A model generated the notes under the pieces. The model searched no databases. It was not told the DNA's origin and was given only the letters and a program-made list of their open reading frames with translations. DNA of 64,000 nucleotides from the NCBI GenBank assembly GCA_950295325.1, contig OX485804.1:66748033-66812032 (forward strand), in the 5' to 3' direction. The DNA comes from Polytrichum commune (Eukaryota; Streptophyta; Polytrichopsida; Polytrichales; Polytrichaceae). A program made the translations under genes and the position numbers. Of the stretch, positions 1 to 12,558 are shown in pieces. Position 1 is the first letter of the stretch; each line of letters opens with the position of its first letter.

Positions 1-268
1 AATCACCTTGGGCTACCGCACACTCTACTGTCCAATTTTTGACCTTGATCCACTTCTCGGTTTCATCTATATCTGCTTTTATTTGATAGGAAAATCTAAG
101 GACAAATATCTCATTTTCATCTTTTTCTACGATAACTGTCCAGTTATCTACAATGTCTTCGCGTGGCTTGTAATGGTCGTTGTGGCTTATGTCTTTGATG
201 GCTTTTGGAAGCGGAGGATGGACAAGCTCTGCGAATATATCAATAGCTGGTCTTTTTGTAGATTCCAT
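1..268 (-). CDS. ParB/methyltransferase-like protein of element B, exon 1 (partial, runs off window)
   Basis: Reading the minus strand from an ATG at 268-266 gives 89 open codons that run off the left edge of the window. The ATG is directly preceded by a splice acceptor (TTTGCAG), just as in the homologous exon at 13803. The protein begins MESTKRP and continues with a pattern of D-x-Y-x-P, then V-x-x-W-x-V and K, that lines up with the start of the element A protein (MAPKKRP, DDSYVP, LAWSVQVVK). I therefore infer that this is exon 1 of the equivalent gene in lineage B. Its first intron (269-2889) carries lineage B palindromes and a solo LTR. Similarity is modest and judged by eye. The rest of the gene lies outside the window. 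Confidence 0.6.
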   Translation of the reverse strand, partial: MESTKRPAIDIFAELVHPPLPKAIKDISHNDHYKPREDIVDNWTVIVEKDENEIFVLRFSYQIKADIDETEKWIKVKNWTVECAVAQGD

Positions 269-315
269 CTGCAAATGTGAAATATATAAATCAATATTAT
301 GGTCAAGGGATGCAG

Positions 316-1288
316 TGTCGCAACCCTTGCTAACCCCCTTAGCAATCTTGCCAATTTTCAATTCTAGCAAAGGTTACGAGCGCTAACCATTCGCATTCCG
401 CCATGCTAATGGTTAGCTCCTCCTACCCCGGACCTTATAGTTCATAGGAGGGAACCAACCCTCCTACTTTGCTTTAGGGACTCACCCCTTAATCGGTAAC
501 CCATTCCTAGATGTGGACTTCCATCCATGGAAGTCCAATCCCATGTTGATCATCGCGTTGCCGGAGCAACACTACAACAACCCGAACCATACTAGGCAAC
601 TATGGCCTCACATTGGGCCAATGCCCATGGAGGCCGTGCCGTTCGGCCTCGGGTGGGTGAGGCCACACCACCTCACCCATATAAGCCTCTAGGACTTCAC
701 GCGGGGCCCCTACCCCACCGTCAACCAACCTCTTGTCTCTCTACCAAGAGTTGGGGCCAAGTGGACATTTTCCTTTAGCTGCTGGGCCTAGAACCCCCCC
801 AGCAGCTTCAGACCATCATAACTTCCTTGTATGATGTCTGATCATAACAACCAACCACTCTATCCTCATCTACGCTTCACGTAGATGCCGATGGACTCCT
901 CACTTGCTCCATTTGAGCAAGTCTTGAGGAAGTTATGCCTGTTTGAACCTTGGCAGTCCCGGGAATCACTCCCAGGCACTGCTGTACCAGGGCGCTGTCC
1001 TGGGACAGCGCCCCACTCAAATGGCCATAACTCCTAGCTCACACCTCCGATTGAGGTGTTCTTGAGCTTTCTAGAATCACCACGCCATGAGCTACGCATA
1101 ACTCATGGCCTTACCCTTGTGCCTCCTAATCTTCGTGGGTGGGAGGCGTTCCCAACGCCCGGGGCCCTCACCCACACTAGGATCACTTGGGCCCTCTCAC
1201 CAACGGCGCCACAAGTCCCGGGTGTCACTCCGGGGTCCCCCTTGTGCCCATGGTGTTTCGGGCACTCCTCATGGACAGGTGCGCGACA
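316..1288 (-). mobile_element. Solo LTR of the Ty3/gypsy family (973 bp), TSD TGCAG
   Basis: On the plus strand the segment starts TGTCGCAACCC and ends GGTGCGCGACA, the reverse complement of the LTRs of the full element at 39354-46560. It is flanked on both sides by TGCAG (311-315 and 1289-1293), a 5-bp target duplication. No internal retrotransposon sequence adjoins it, so it is a solo LTR left by LTR-LTR recombination. It lies in the inferred first intron of the lineage B ParB-like gene. Small ORFs within it occur in every LTR copy on both strands and are not genes. Confidence 0.93.
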
Positions 1289-1437
1289 TGCAGAGCCTAT
1301 CTTACGAACGCGCGGTCGTAAATTTATGCGTTCATTCTCATATAGAATGTTTCTACACATGTATTATGTTACAGTATATGTCCGTAAACTTGAGATATCT
1401 TATTAAAAGGAATCTCATACATGATATATGTGCAGAG

Positions 1438-2093
1438 TTTACGGACGCGCGTCCGTAAACTCATGCGGATATATCATCCAAAAGTTTTTAGTTCTATATT
1501 TTGGAATATAATAGGTTTTTATTCTTAGGTAGCCCTTATTTACGGACGTAGGTCCGTAAATTTTTGGAAAATATGTTTGTTTTTGTTGTGTAGACTTGTA
1601 TATTTTGTAGAATTTATTTTGAAAACCCATGGCATGTATTATGTTATAAGATTCTCATGTTTTCTATGCTTAGTTTACGGACGTGCGTCCGTAAACTCTG
1701 CAAATGTGTCATGTATTAGATTTCAAGTATATCTCAAGATTTTTGTATATCTCAAGTTTATTAATAGTTATTTTGAAATATCTCTAGAATTTGCGATGCT
1801 TATTCCCAGGGTTCCATGAAGTTTACGGACGCGCGTCCGTAAACTCGCGTCCGTAAACTTCAGGCATTACTGTGATTTTAATTACTTTGCACAATTATTG
1901 TTAATGTGTTCACACAATTTGTGATGCTTATTCCCAGGGATCCCTGAAGTTTACGGACGCGCGTCCGTAAACTTCAGACCATTTTTTAATTACTGTGAAT
2001 TTAATTACTTCGCACAATTATTGTTAATGTTTTCACACAATTTGCGATGCTTATTCCCAGGGTTCCCTGAAGTTTACGGACGCGCGTCCGTAA
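1438..2093. repeat. Lineage B palindrome cluster (left half of element B)
   Basis: Six near-perfect palindromes made of TTTACGGACG, two variable bases and CGTCCGTAAA lie at about 1438, 1539, 1674, 1821, 1950 and 2072. A half-site follows 1842. The last three sit in a longer direct repeat that includes TTATTCCCAGGG just upstream. Arms are strongly conserved; the central bases vary (CG, TA, TG). The cluster falls in the inferred first intron of the minus-strand ParB-like gene, the position occupied by the other palindrome in element A. Confidence 0.9.
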
Positions 2094-2889
2094 ACTTCAG
2101 ACCATTTTTTAATTACTGTATATTTAAGTACTTTGTACAATTATTGTTAATGTGTTGTTGGATATTGTTCCGAAATTTTCGGAAGAGCTTTTTCTGTGCA
2201 TTACATTCATGTGCAATGTTCATCTTATCTTGGAATGCAACATGGATTTGCACTCCATATTAGAATGTATGAGGTGTTGCATTGCAATAGCAGATTCTAC
2301 ACTCCAAACTAAGAAGACTGTATCATTTCAGAATTGCAATGTTGTAGGAAACACTTACCTTTGTACAATGTTTGCTCCTAAACCACAACTGCAGCTAGGA
2401 GAGACTGCAAATTAACAATAAAATTGAAGTTAGAAACCTCTGCAAATGCAATGTGCACATTCAAGAATCAACTAACCTTCGTTTTGCTCCTAAAATGCAT
2501 CAAACCCACAAAAAAACCCTACTACAAAGATTGAACTGGATTCAACATTGACATCAGATTTAAGTGAACAAAGCAAAACTTCTTAGAACTTGGACAAAGT
2601 GAATTGAAGTGAAGTGAAGACAATTACAATATGAAGGGAAGAGCAATCTGAAACAAGTAAAACTACTCCAACCCTAAAACCCTTCCAACTGAAACTACTC
2701 CAATTATGTCCTAATGAGACTGCAAGCAAAAAACTACTCAATTTCTTCACATACATTATCTTAGAAACCCTAAACCAGCTACAATCTTACAATCTTACAA
2801 TCCCCCTTTTGTGCATCAAAACATACACTGAAATCACCTAATAAGCACCTGGAACAGCACATCTTGGAGTGAAGGAAAGAAAAAAGCAC
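2094..2889. other. Intronic spacer, no gene seen
   Basis: AT-rich sequence between the palindrome cluster and the candidate 5' leader. I see no convincing ORF. It is probably the upstream part of the first intron of the minus-strand gene in element B. Confidence 0.4.
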
Positions 2890-3420
2890 CTGTCTAGAGC
2901 TCCTGGCGCTCTTATGCAACTAAGACACAAAGCAACAAATCAAGAGCAAGAAGGAGAAAGAGGAGAAACAACAAGTAAGAGGAGAAGGATGAGAAACAAC
3001 AAGTAGAAGGAGGAGGAGAATGAGGAGAAACAGCAAGTAGAAGGAGATTGAGGAGGAGAATGAAGGAGAAGGAGATTGAGGATGAGAATGAAGGAGAAGG
3101 AGAATGAGGAGGTGGAGAAGGAGGAGAAGGAGGACCAGCAAGGGCGAGCAGCAAGGGCGAGGAGCAAAGGCGAGGAGCAAGGGCGAGCAACAAAGGAATG
3201 CAGGAGGAGGAAAGGAGCGAAAGGAGGAAAGGGTGAAAGGGTGAAAGCAAAAAGGGCAAGGGCGAATGCACGAAACCCTAAACCCAAAACGTTGCATCCA
3301 CTCCCTCCCAAACGCCCCTACCTAGACGTCCCATCACCCCGCGCCCAAAGGCCACGCGTTCCCCTTACGTGGCATATGTCTATTGGTCTATATTAGAGTG
3401 GTAGAGTCCACCCTCGATAA
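2890..3420 (-). promoter_or_regulatory. Putative promoter and pyrimidine-rich 5' leader of the element B ParB-like gene
   Basis: On the minus strand 3110-2940 is a long CT-rich tract (GAGAAGGAGAATGAGG repeats on plus), matching in character and relative position the CT-rich leader of element A at 11957-12240. A candidate donor (ACAG then GTGCTT) ends the leader at 2890, and the next acceptor would be at 270-269, before the ATG. The GC-rich block 3290-3370 may be core promoter. The overlapping 119-125-aa ORFs here are low-complexity and unlikely to be proteins. Confidence 0.45.
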
Positions 3421-4408
3421 ATGTCACACTTCCACATGTTAACTCATAATTGTATTTGTTAACAAATTCGTACTCCTCTCATATTGCTAACTAGAATGTT
3501 AACTTTGTTAAATGTTAAGAATAATTTATTCCCCTCTTTGTTAATTTGCCACTTATAAATGTTAACCTACGAACTACATCCAATATTGTGAGATGACATC
3601 CATTACATTGAGTCACAACCTTCCAAAGTGGCAAAAGCCACCAAATTTGTGATCAAATTATTAATATGGGTTATATTGTGATTGATACACATATTTTATG
3701 TTTGATAATTTTGCAAAACTCTCCCTTCATAATTGTAATGAATGAAATTTGTTAAGCATTCAAAAAGCTCCCTTTATAATTGTTACAATGTCAACTCACA
3801 ATAAATGTTAGGAACATTGTATTCTAGAGCCTAACATTTATAGAGGATGGATTGTATGTTGTTTGAGTCCAAGAACGTATACCAAAAACAATTGCTGACC
3901 AAAAATAAAGGAATCTCAATGCTCAATGTATAATAACCATCTAGGCCCAATAGTAAACATAATTCTGAAGTATAGGTTGAGGTTGAGTAACTCAAGTGTA
4001 AGATTTTCTTTGTGGACTTGTTGTAATATGAAGGTAAGCGGGCTTTAAATTACTAGTACACTAACTATTATAAGTAGTATTGCTTAATATTTAGAATTAT
4101 GGATTGCTATATTAACTATTCATTGTATATTAATATGTCATTGGCATCAATTAAATAACATCAATAATAAAAAGATAAAGCCTTTTGTAACTCCAAACAA
4201 TGAGTGAAACTAAATTATACCATTTCTAGTGTAGCAAGTATGGAGGGGACTTTATATTTTAAGAATAGTAATAATATTGAATATAAAGGATGTCTTCTTG
4301 ATTAAGTTAAGTATAATTTTTTTTTCACAAAGGTGGGATTCAAATGCAATTGGGACAATTGCATTACCCATTGGCCACAAATTCTCATGAAACGTTGCCC
4401 CTACACCC
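3421..4408. other. Left part of element B spacer, no gene seen
   Basis: AT-rich non-coding sequence with scattered GTTAAC-containing repeats near 3438-3560. Element A inserts at 4408; the spacer resumes at 21195, after the duplicated ACCC. Confidence 0.45.
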
Positions 4409-4436
4409 AACACTATATTCGTTAAATTGAGACTTT
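4409..4436 (+). repeat. Element A left terminal inverted repeat
   Basis: Starts AACACTATATTCGTTAAATT and continues GAGACTTT. It is the exact reverse complement of 21167-21194. An inverted repeat immediately inside (GAGACT...AGTCTC, 4430-4447) may form a hairpin; a similar hairpin is present at the transposase-side end of element B. Confidence 0.88.
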
Positions 4437-4940
4437 CTCTAGTCTCAAATTAATATATGGATCAAAGAACTTGAAGAGGCCCGAAACTATATTGTCAACA
4501 ATCTCAATTATATTATATGTTCTAATATCCCAAATCTATGATGTGCGGACATAAGCACATATGGTAGAGCACTCGACACCAACTTCATCAACAAAAACAC
4601 ATTGGGTAGAGCACTTCAAACAAGTTTCACCCAAAAATATGTATAAAATGATTTCTATTATTAGCATGTTCAATAGAATATAGACATTGCAACATACAAA
4701 GTGCATGTAATAAATGCATGTTTCTTCATTCGAGAATATAGTCCCAAACATAATAATAAGATGAACTTCAATTGCAGCTTGAAATATAGTAAATGGATAT
4801 TCATCCAACTCCAAACAATATAGTATTCGTAAGTTCTACCCAAACTCTGCCCCAATTTTGAAGAGCACACATATGTGTAATTCATATTGCTATAATTACG
4901 TATTAAACTATAATCATGCTAACACAATCCTACCAACTTC

Positions 4941-7900
4941 TCATTCAACGTGGGTTGCTTCTTCTGCAATCCGAGCAAGGTTGTCTTTTGCAAAAGTTAT
5001 GTACTTTTGAGGGATGGACACTGATCCACTATGGTGTTTCCGTGGTTTCCATGCTATGAATATGGAATCTGTATCTACCCAAGATGGACCGTGCTCAGAA
5101 TCCACCTTCCACCGAAAGTTAGGGTTTGTATCCCAGCCTGTATAATGCCGAATCACATCTTCATTCCTTGCTGTCGGTCGATAGTACTCCACTTGTATTT
5201 GTCGAAAATGAGGGCTGGAAGTTACAAAATTGGGATTGGACAAAGCTCTTGCCACCCACACTGGCTTCGCATATGTCTCGTCTCCAGGACGCAAAATGAG
5301 CATATAACCTTCATGACAATCCACTGCAATGCGGAAAGATGGTGGGGGACGACTACTAGCAGGCCCCACGTAATGGTCGTCCACATCAAACTCCTCTCGA
5401 ACCTCTCCATTTCCCAAAAGACTAGGCTCTGAAGCTTGTACATCGACTCGTGTTTGTGGCCAAAATCCATGCCTCAAAGTATGAGGGCTATCTTGGTGGA
5501 GGTCTGCCAAGGCGGCACGAACACGTGTCCAATAATGTATCCAACTCCCATAACGATGCCAACATGATCCGCCAACATCCGCTATTTTCAAACTCTCCCA
5601 ATATTGTATGAAGCCTGATATACCTTTCAAAATATCCTCCAAATTCGTCATGGCTATTGGCTTACAAGGCCTAGGCTCCCCATCCGGTAACATGGTCTTT
5701 CCATCCGCATCCACGCGCCACACAAGAAGACCCTCCGGCGGGCTCCAGTCTTGTGACGTGCACAACAACTTGTATTGCATGGCCGGGACACCATCGTCAC
5801 GCATATAGAAGCGGAATTGTTGTGCCTTCGTATGCCCGATCAATCGGTGAGCTCCACTTCGAATATAAGGTTCTATAAATGCCTTGAAGTCTGGCACCTC
5901 CTCAATCATATGGGGGATGACGGGAACGTTCTCCAAATCCATGCACGACTTCATCAATAATGGAATTGTAGGAAAATCCTCCTCCCGCAACTTCATGCTC
6001 CACCGCCCAAAAGATGCATCAATATCATCGTGCGTGTGGCCTACCAATAGGAAGGACACAAAAACCTCCTTGAAAATGCCTTTCGCAACCAACAACGACC
6101 AATATGCAAATACATATCTGCTTTTATTGTCCTTGGCACAATTGTCCAATTGGACACGCAAAGTTGGAGGCAACTTCTTGGCAATCACGGGTTCATTGGG
6201 TGGCTCGGGCAACGAATGCAAGCATACATTTTTTCCATCCAACACCGCTTCATATAAAGGTGTTGAACCCGTGTTCTCAAATAACAATCCTGAAGAATAG
6301 GCTGGTGGTTTCTCTAAATCACGTAAAAGCCTTGCAAATGATCCTATCGTGTGGTTTGAATCCGCTGGATACAAATCAAGAGCATAATGAGCAAATTTGA
6401 CATCACCGTGTCCATGTGCAATCATTCCTGCAATGCCAACCCAACGTGATTAGCATCTATGTATGAATAAACCATTATGAAGGAATCCATGTTCTCCAGT
6501 ACATCACGGAATAAAATACAACAACATTTAGGGTATGTCATGACATTGTTTCGAAGTTCACCTGTAACCGATACAGGCAACTTGAAAAACCCATCCGTGG
6601 CCTTGATTCGTTTTGCAAAACATGGGGAGGCTGTTTTGGCATGGTCCATTTTGTCATGGATGACCGTAAGAACCTCCAAGGGCCTGGAGATGGACAAAGC
6701 TCTATTTGTATAGTAATCATTACGGTGTGCCTCTTGCATGTTTACGTGCTTGAAATAGTTCAATTGATGCGCTGCATATGACTCGGTGCCCATCGTGTGT
6801 GCATCCCGGAGGCGCTTCAACTTCTCGCAATTAGAGCACCTGGAAAATTTGTCCCCTCGTCTTTTTGTAATGTATTCGCTAAAGTTTTGTTTCTTGATTG
6901 CACTCAATTTTGACAATGAAATTGGCTCCAACCCAATCTTCTCGCCAACTGCATTAACGTCCAACAATATGTCTTTCCATTTTGTGCCTGTGGGAAGAAC
7001 TTTCTCCACAACCTTTTCACCGGTTGTGAGTGTGCGTGTTTTGTGCGGCATTGCATCGGCAAGAGGGACAATGATGGTTGCTAGAGTGGCCGTTGCTTGC
7101 CTTGTTGCTTCCCTAGGCTTCTTTAAACCCACGTTACCATGGTGACGGGACCGGCGGCCTTCCTTGGCATAAGCAGCTTGTCTATAAAAGTCCGATTTCG
7201 ACACACCGTGAATGGTGTACCATGCCTTACAACACACGTCTATGCTTTCAATGGTGATGACCTTGCGACCCGTCCCATTCACATGTATCGCCCTATGGAC
7301 ATCAAGTTTTCTTGTGGATCTTAGACGGAAATCTCCAAGCCACATTTCTTCGCGGATGACCTTCAATTTATCCCTTGGAAACAATTGGCAACAACGATGT
7401 ACACAACAATCCTTTGTGGCAACTTCTCTAATGGACTCCTCCCCGAGCAACCTTTGACGTTTACAATCAGTTGCAGACGGAGCAGGACGTGCCAATGTAT
7501 CGTACTTTCTTTGACCCTTGCGCGGCCGCATGTTTGATTGCACCTCCTTTTCGATTTGCATGTGTCGTTGCTCATGTTCACGCAAGCTAACTCCATCAAT
7601 TGTGACATTCCTCAATGGCCACCTGCGGAGGGAGAACCTATGAGTGGGATCCACCTCGGAATGAACGACCGACTCCAATATGACAACCCCAACGTCCTCA
7701 GTGCCAAGCGGGTTTTCATCAATGCAATCTTGCGGATGGGTGTTACGGCAAATCCCCTCCGCCACAACAACTCCACCATCGTTAAGAAGTATCACCTCCA
7801 AATTCACCCACGAAGCCCTTGAAAGTCCCGTACATTCAACAATGGGACACTGCGGTACGGAAGACGAAGGTAAATCCAAATGATCTTCATCCGCACTGTC

Positions 7901-8005
7901 AGCCATAGTAGCCTCCCCGACAATGTCTAGGTCATCATCAGATGCAGATGGCCAAGTGGCCATGTCATCAGATGACCAATCCCCTATTTCACTAAACCCA
8001 TCCAT
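4941..8005 (-). CDS. Element A transposase-like protein (DUF7869-like), two exons, apparently intact
   Basis: Exon 1 runs 8005-6562 and exon 2 6427-4941 on the minus strand. They are joined by a 134-bp intron (donor ACAG/GTGAAC, acceptor TTGCAG) in phase 1, giving 976 residues. I start at the ATG at 8005 because the homologue at 24563 starts at the same point and an acceptor-like AG lies just upstream. The N-terminal part has an acidic region, a cluster CCxxRCCQLFPRDK and a possible zinc site CSNCEK. The C-terminal part has HDKMDHAKT, LDNCAKDNK and VGHTHDDIDASF, spaced like the acidic residues of an RNase H-fold transposase and resembling the DUF7869 family. The reading frame is open throughout, so this copy may be functional. 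It is transcribed divergently from the ParB-like gene across the palindrome array. The transposase role is inferred from motifs, position beside the terminus and presence in element B. Confidence 0.75.
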
Positions 8006-8212
8006 TCTGCCTACACACATGAACATTGAACATTGTCTTAAAATCACAAAAATTATAGGTTCAAATCGAAGAACAAAAAAACCATCATATATAAACAAAA
8101 TTGCAAATACTCAGTGCTCATACAAGTTCATATGACTGCTATGCCATTGGGCTTGTAAAGGTTTCGGAAGGCCAGTGGCCACACCGGCACCCAGATCCCA
8201 ACCACACTTAGA

Positions 8213-9570
8213 GGCTGGGTTTGGGTCGAGCGACCCAAACCTTTTGGGAGGATGGGTTCAGGCTCAATACAGAGAGCACCCACACTTAGGCGCTGGATTT
8301 GGGTCGAGCGACCCAAACCTTCTGGCAGGATGGGTTTAGGCTCACTACAGACAGCATCCACACTTAGGGGCTGGGTTTGGGTCGAGCGACCCAAACCTTT
8401 TGGCAGAATGGGTTTTGGGTCACGACAGGGAGCACCCACACTTAGAGGGCTGGGTTTGGGTCGAGCGACCCAAACCTTTTTGCAGGATGGGTTCAGGCTC
8501 ACAACAGTGAGCACCCACAGTGTAGGGCTAGGTTTGGGTCGATCGACCCAAACCATGAGGCAGGATGGGTTCAGGCTCACAACAGTGAGCACCCACAGTG
8601 TAGGGCTAGGTTTGGGTCGATCGACCCAAACCATGAGGCAGGATGGGTTCAGGCTCACAACAATGAGCACCCACACTGTAGGGCTGGGTTTGGGTCCATC
8701 GACCCAAACCTTGAGGCAGGATGGGTTCAGGCTCACAACAATGAGCACCCACACTGTAGGGCTGGGTTTGGGTCCATCGACCCAAACCTTGAGGCAGGAT
8801 GGGTTCAGGCTCACAACAAAGAGCACCCACACTGTAAGGCTGGGTTTGGGTCGACCGACCCAAATCATGAGGCAGGATGGGTTCAGGCTCACAACAGTGA
8901 GCACCCACACTGTAGGGCTGGGTTTGGGTCCATCGACCCAAACCTTGAGGCAGGATGGGTTCAGGCTCACAACAAAGAGCACCCACACTGTAAGGCTGGG
9001 TTTGGGTCGATCGACCCAAATCATGAGGCAGGATGGGTTCAGGCTCACAACAGTGAGCACCCACACTGTAGGGCTGGGTTTGGGTCGATCGACCCAAACC
9101 ATGAGGCAGGATGGGTTCAGGCTCACAACAGTGAGCACCCACACTGTAGGGCTGGGTTTGGGTCGATCGACCCAAACCATGAGGCAGGATGGGTTCAGGC
9201 TCACAACAGTGAGCACCCACACTGTAGGGCTGGGTTTGGGTCGATCGACCCAAACCATGAGGCAGGATGGGTTCAGGCTCACAACAGAGAGCACCCACAC
9301 TGTAAGGCTGGGTTTGGGTCGACCGACCCAAACCATGAGGCAGGATGGGTTCAAGTTCACAACAGTGAGCACCCACACTGTAGGGCTGGGTTTGGGTCGA
9401 TCGACCCAAACCATGAGGCAGGATGGGTTCAGGCTCACAACAGAGAGCACCCACACTGTAGGGCTGGGTTTGGGTCGATCGACCCAAACCTTGAGGCAGG
9501 ATGGGTTCTGGCTCAATACAGAGAGCACCCACACTGTAAGGCTGGGTTTGGGTCGACCGACCCAAACAAT
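8213..9570. repeat. Tandem array, about 18 copies of a 78-bp unit centred on the lineage A palindrome
   Basis: Each unit contains TTTGGGTCGNNCGACCCAAA plus conserved flanks (GAGGCAGGATGGGTTCAGGC and GAGCACCCACACTGTAGGGC). The leftmost units are more divergent. The 9-bp arms barely change while the two central bases vary (AT, AG, AC, CC and others). The unit length is 26 codons, so several frames on both strands stay open over 300-470 codons; these are by-products of the repeat. The array lies just upstream of the transposase gene, between the two divergent transcription units, and is a strong candidate binding or regulatory region. Confidence 0.95.
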
Positions 9571-11700
9571 TCCGCAAAATCCGCCTATTTATTCGGGTGA
9601 TGCTCTATTAATCTATTTATAACCTATTTGGGACAACTGAACTCATAGATGCTTGTTGTAATTAGCTGCTCATGAATGGAAGCGTATACAAACCGTGTAT
9701 TACAGCTCCAACTTAGAGAGCTTGCAGCAATCTCAGGATTGGGACATGAAAGAAAGAACCAGCATTTGGGGGGGTTGGGCTCTTTATACTACCCGCCTCC
9801 GCTTTGGGCATCCTCTTTGGATGCCTTTCCCACCTGGTCTCCTTTGGATGTTAATTCAAACCTTCTGACTCAATTTCCCGCTTCTTGTCAATAATAGAGA
9901 ATGTATATTTAGCTTGGCTCTTCGTTGCCCCAACCACCAAATGAATAATTCAACATATATTTAAAGTTGTTACCACCCTAACTTGGTCAACACTATTCTT
10001 CAACTCTTTCATAATTAGTTTTATACATGAATACACCACCACCTTCCCTATTGCCATCTCCTTTCTCCTTTTATCATTGTTGTATATTTTTCTCACATCC
10101 TTACTAATACTAAATCCCTATATGTAACTTCCATATATCACCATAGTGGATATTTAGTGTTTGAGTTTACATTTAATGTTACTTACTCTCATAGGGTTAG
10201 TAATGGGAAGTGTATGCGTTCGTTTTAAGTGTATCAAACACTAACTATCATATAACTAAAAAGGATATAAAGATTTTGATACACTACATATGAACGCATA
10301 CACTGAATACCAATAACCCTATGACAATATGTAAGATTATATCTATTAAGGGGTTTTACTCTACTTGTAGTCAAACATTATGGTATATTTCAAACAATAT
10401 ATTGACAAAAGATGTGCATGTATTATAAAACTTCATATACTAAAAGTCACTAAATATAATAGTTAATGCTATTATTTAGACTCTCACATGAGGACTTATA
10501 TTTTGAAAACAAATAATTAATGCCATGACAAACTTGAATAATTTGGCCAACTTTCAATTTCTGCTAATTAAAAGAACATATGTTGTGTTGTAATGTGTGC
10601 ACCCAATATTGCTTCATCCTCAAGACTCCAAGTGTGACAATAACCTAGTACCTATGTGGAAGTCATTAATGGAACCCTAAACCACAAATGACATTTGGCA
10701 CGTTCAATCTTCCAAGGATGTTTGAACCTATCGTGAAGTCCCTTGAACTCTACCAATGTGTGTGAGCAAAACATGCAAAGTTCAAAAGGTATGTCCTCAT
10801 ATCATTCACAACATGAAATCTACTTTAAATTAATATATAATATTTCACTATTCCAAATAACATGTTAACATGAACAACATCCTATCCATTATAATCTAGT
10901 TCTTATGCTCTTCTTACCAGGTGACAAGGTTATAGGTTAATATTGTATCACCTACTTGTGAGCACAATATCGTTTATTTCCTTTAGTGCGTTCATTCGTG
11001 AAAAACCACACATCCATCTTTCACGTTTGTGAATTAGGATGTTGTGATGACAATATACATTTGTATTGGAAACTACAAGCACCAAGGCCCATGTCATTTG
11101 ACCTATGTGCCATCCAGTTATGGTTTGTGTTGTTTAAGGTTTAGGGTTTAGGGTTTAGGGTTTAGGGTTTAGGGTTCAGGCATCATCAAACATCAAACTG
11201 AATGTTTAAATGACTTCATATGATATGTGAACTCCATGGGGTTGCAGTAGATACATTTGTAATCATTTGTTTCTCCCATGTACTTCAAATGTGAACTTCT
11301 AAGTACATATATTAATGTTCACTCTAATGCTACTTGTTAGGGTATCCATTATAGACTAGAGCATTGTCCTCTACCAACAACCATCATATAAATTACAATA
11401 CATAATCCTAAACTGTTAACCATGTGAATGGTTACCATATTTATATTATTGCACCGTGTAATTGCCTTTGTGGATTGCAATATAATTATGACTTACTCCT
11501 CTTAGACTTTGTAACACTCTCATATGATTCCATAAATTACATTATTCATACACCAAAACGATAATGGCTACATTCAACGATGTTATCAATTCCAACGGGT
11601 GATCATTCAATTGAACACCATTAAAATATGAGTTGGTGATGGTGTTAATTTTGTGGAATACCTTAGTCCACGTAGGTTTTTGAGTGGTATTGAATTGCCG
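9571..11700. other. Element A central spacer, no gene seen
   Basis: AT-rich sequence with no convincing ORF or similarity to a known gene. It separates the palindrome array from the promoter of the rightward gene. A local inverted arrangement of ATAGGGTTAGTAATGGGAAGTGTATG near 10190 and its approximate reverse complement near 10290 is visible. Confidence 0.5.
11138..11178 (+). repeat. Interstitial telomere-like repeat (TTTAGGG)5
   Basis: Five near-perfect tandem TTTAGGG units, the common land-plant telomere repeat. The tract sits in the spacer of element A; short tracts also lie in the spacer of element B (22089 and 22350). This is an internal site, not a chromosome end. Confidence 0.9.
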
Positions 11701-12558
11701 CTAATGAATAGCGGGTTAGAAGGCCGGGGCCGGGCGGCCAAGAGAGGCGCCGGCCCTCCTATGTCCCGCACCTAGGGGCAAGGACAACCAGGAAGGCAAT
11801 CTCCCTAGGGTGGCAGGTGTCAACACCACAAGCCTCGCGGGCAACCACCTAAACCAAGGAGGTGTCGACACCTGGCAAGGTGTTGGCCCGCGGGGCTTCT
11901 GAGCCGTTGATGGGCCCGGCGCAATCTAATGGCCCGGATTCGAGGGTTTAGGGTGACCCCTTCCGCTCTCTCCTTCTCTCCCCTCCTCTTTTTTCTTTCT
12001 CTCTTTTTCTTCCTCTCTTCCTCCGCGCCAAGCGCCGCTCTTGGAAACGCCGCCGCCGCTTTCCATAGCGCCGCGCCAAGCGCTTCCTCTCGCACCTTTT
12101 GCTTTTGTCTTGGTCGCGCCGCTTCCCTTCATTCTTCTTTCTCCTTCATTCCTCTCCTCCTCTCTGATGCTTCTCCTCCTCTTCTCTCATTCTATTCCTC
12201 TTGTTATTGTCTTCTTCTTCTTATTCTCTCTTCTTGGTCCAGAGTGTTAGCTTTGAGTGAGTTCGGAGCGGTTTATTGTGTTGAACTCCTTACTTGTTTT
12301 GTAAAATTCATGCATGGAGTGATTTTAGGTTGAGTAGAAGTGAGCACGGTCGAGTGTGATAGAAAGGTAGAGGTCTTTCAAATTAGGCCTGAGTTTGCAA
12401 GAATCAGGGGGTTTGTGAGAAAGTTTTAGGGTGCTTGAGAGATTCATTGTGTTTCTGAGATCTTTGTGAGAGTTGTTCTTTAGTGCCACAATAGAGTTTC
12501 TGAGTCTGGTTGTAAGAAGCAGATTGTGAGAGCAGCTTTCAAGAGTTTGAAAGACAAG
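11700..12558 (+). promoter_or_regulatory. Promoter and 5' leader exon of the element A ParB/methyltransferase-like gene
   Basis: A GC-rich block (11710-11960) with a GGCCGG...CCGGCC-type inverted repeat is followed by a CT-rich leader (11957-12240). The leader ends at a near-consensus donor, AAG/GTAAGC, at 12558/12559. The next acceptor is at 13801-13802, abutting the start codon, so a 1.2-kb intron in the 5' UTR is inferred. No upstream ATG gives a long frame. The transcription start is not determinable by eye. Confidence 0.6.

Noticed and set aside
2912-3396. Overlapping 106-125-aa ORFs
   Set aside because: Low-complexity GA/CT tract read in several frames; better explained as a CT-rich leader on the minus strand.
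8213-9570. CRISPR-like array of palindromic repeats
   Set aside because: The sequence between palindromes is itself repeated, the context is a plant nuclear genome, and no cas genes are present.
8128-9622. Open frames of 323, 456 and 468 codons on both strands
   Set aside because: They arise because the 78-bp repeat unit is a multiple of three and lacks stops; the peptides are pure repeats in several frames at once.
11138-11178. Chromosome end or healed telomere
   Set aside because: Only about five units, internal to an element with intact ends on both sides.
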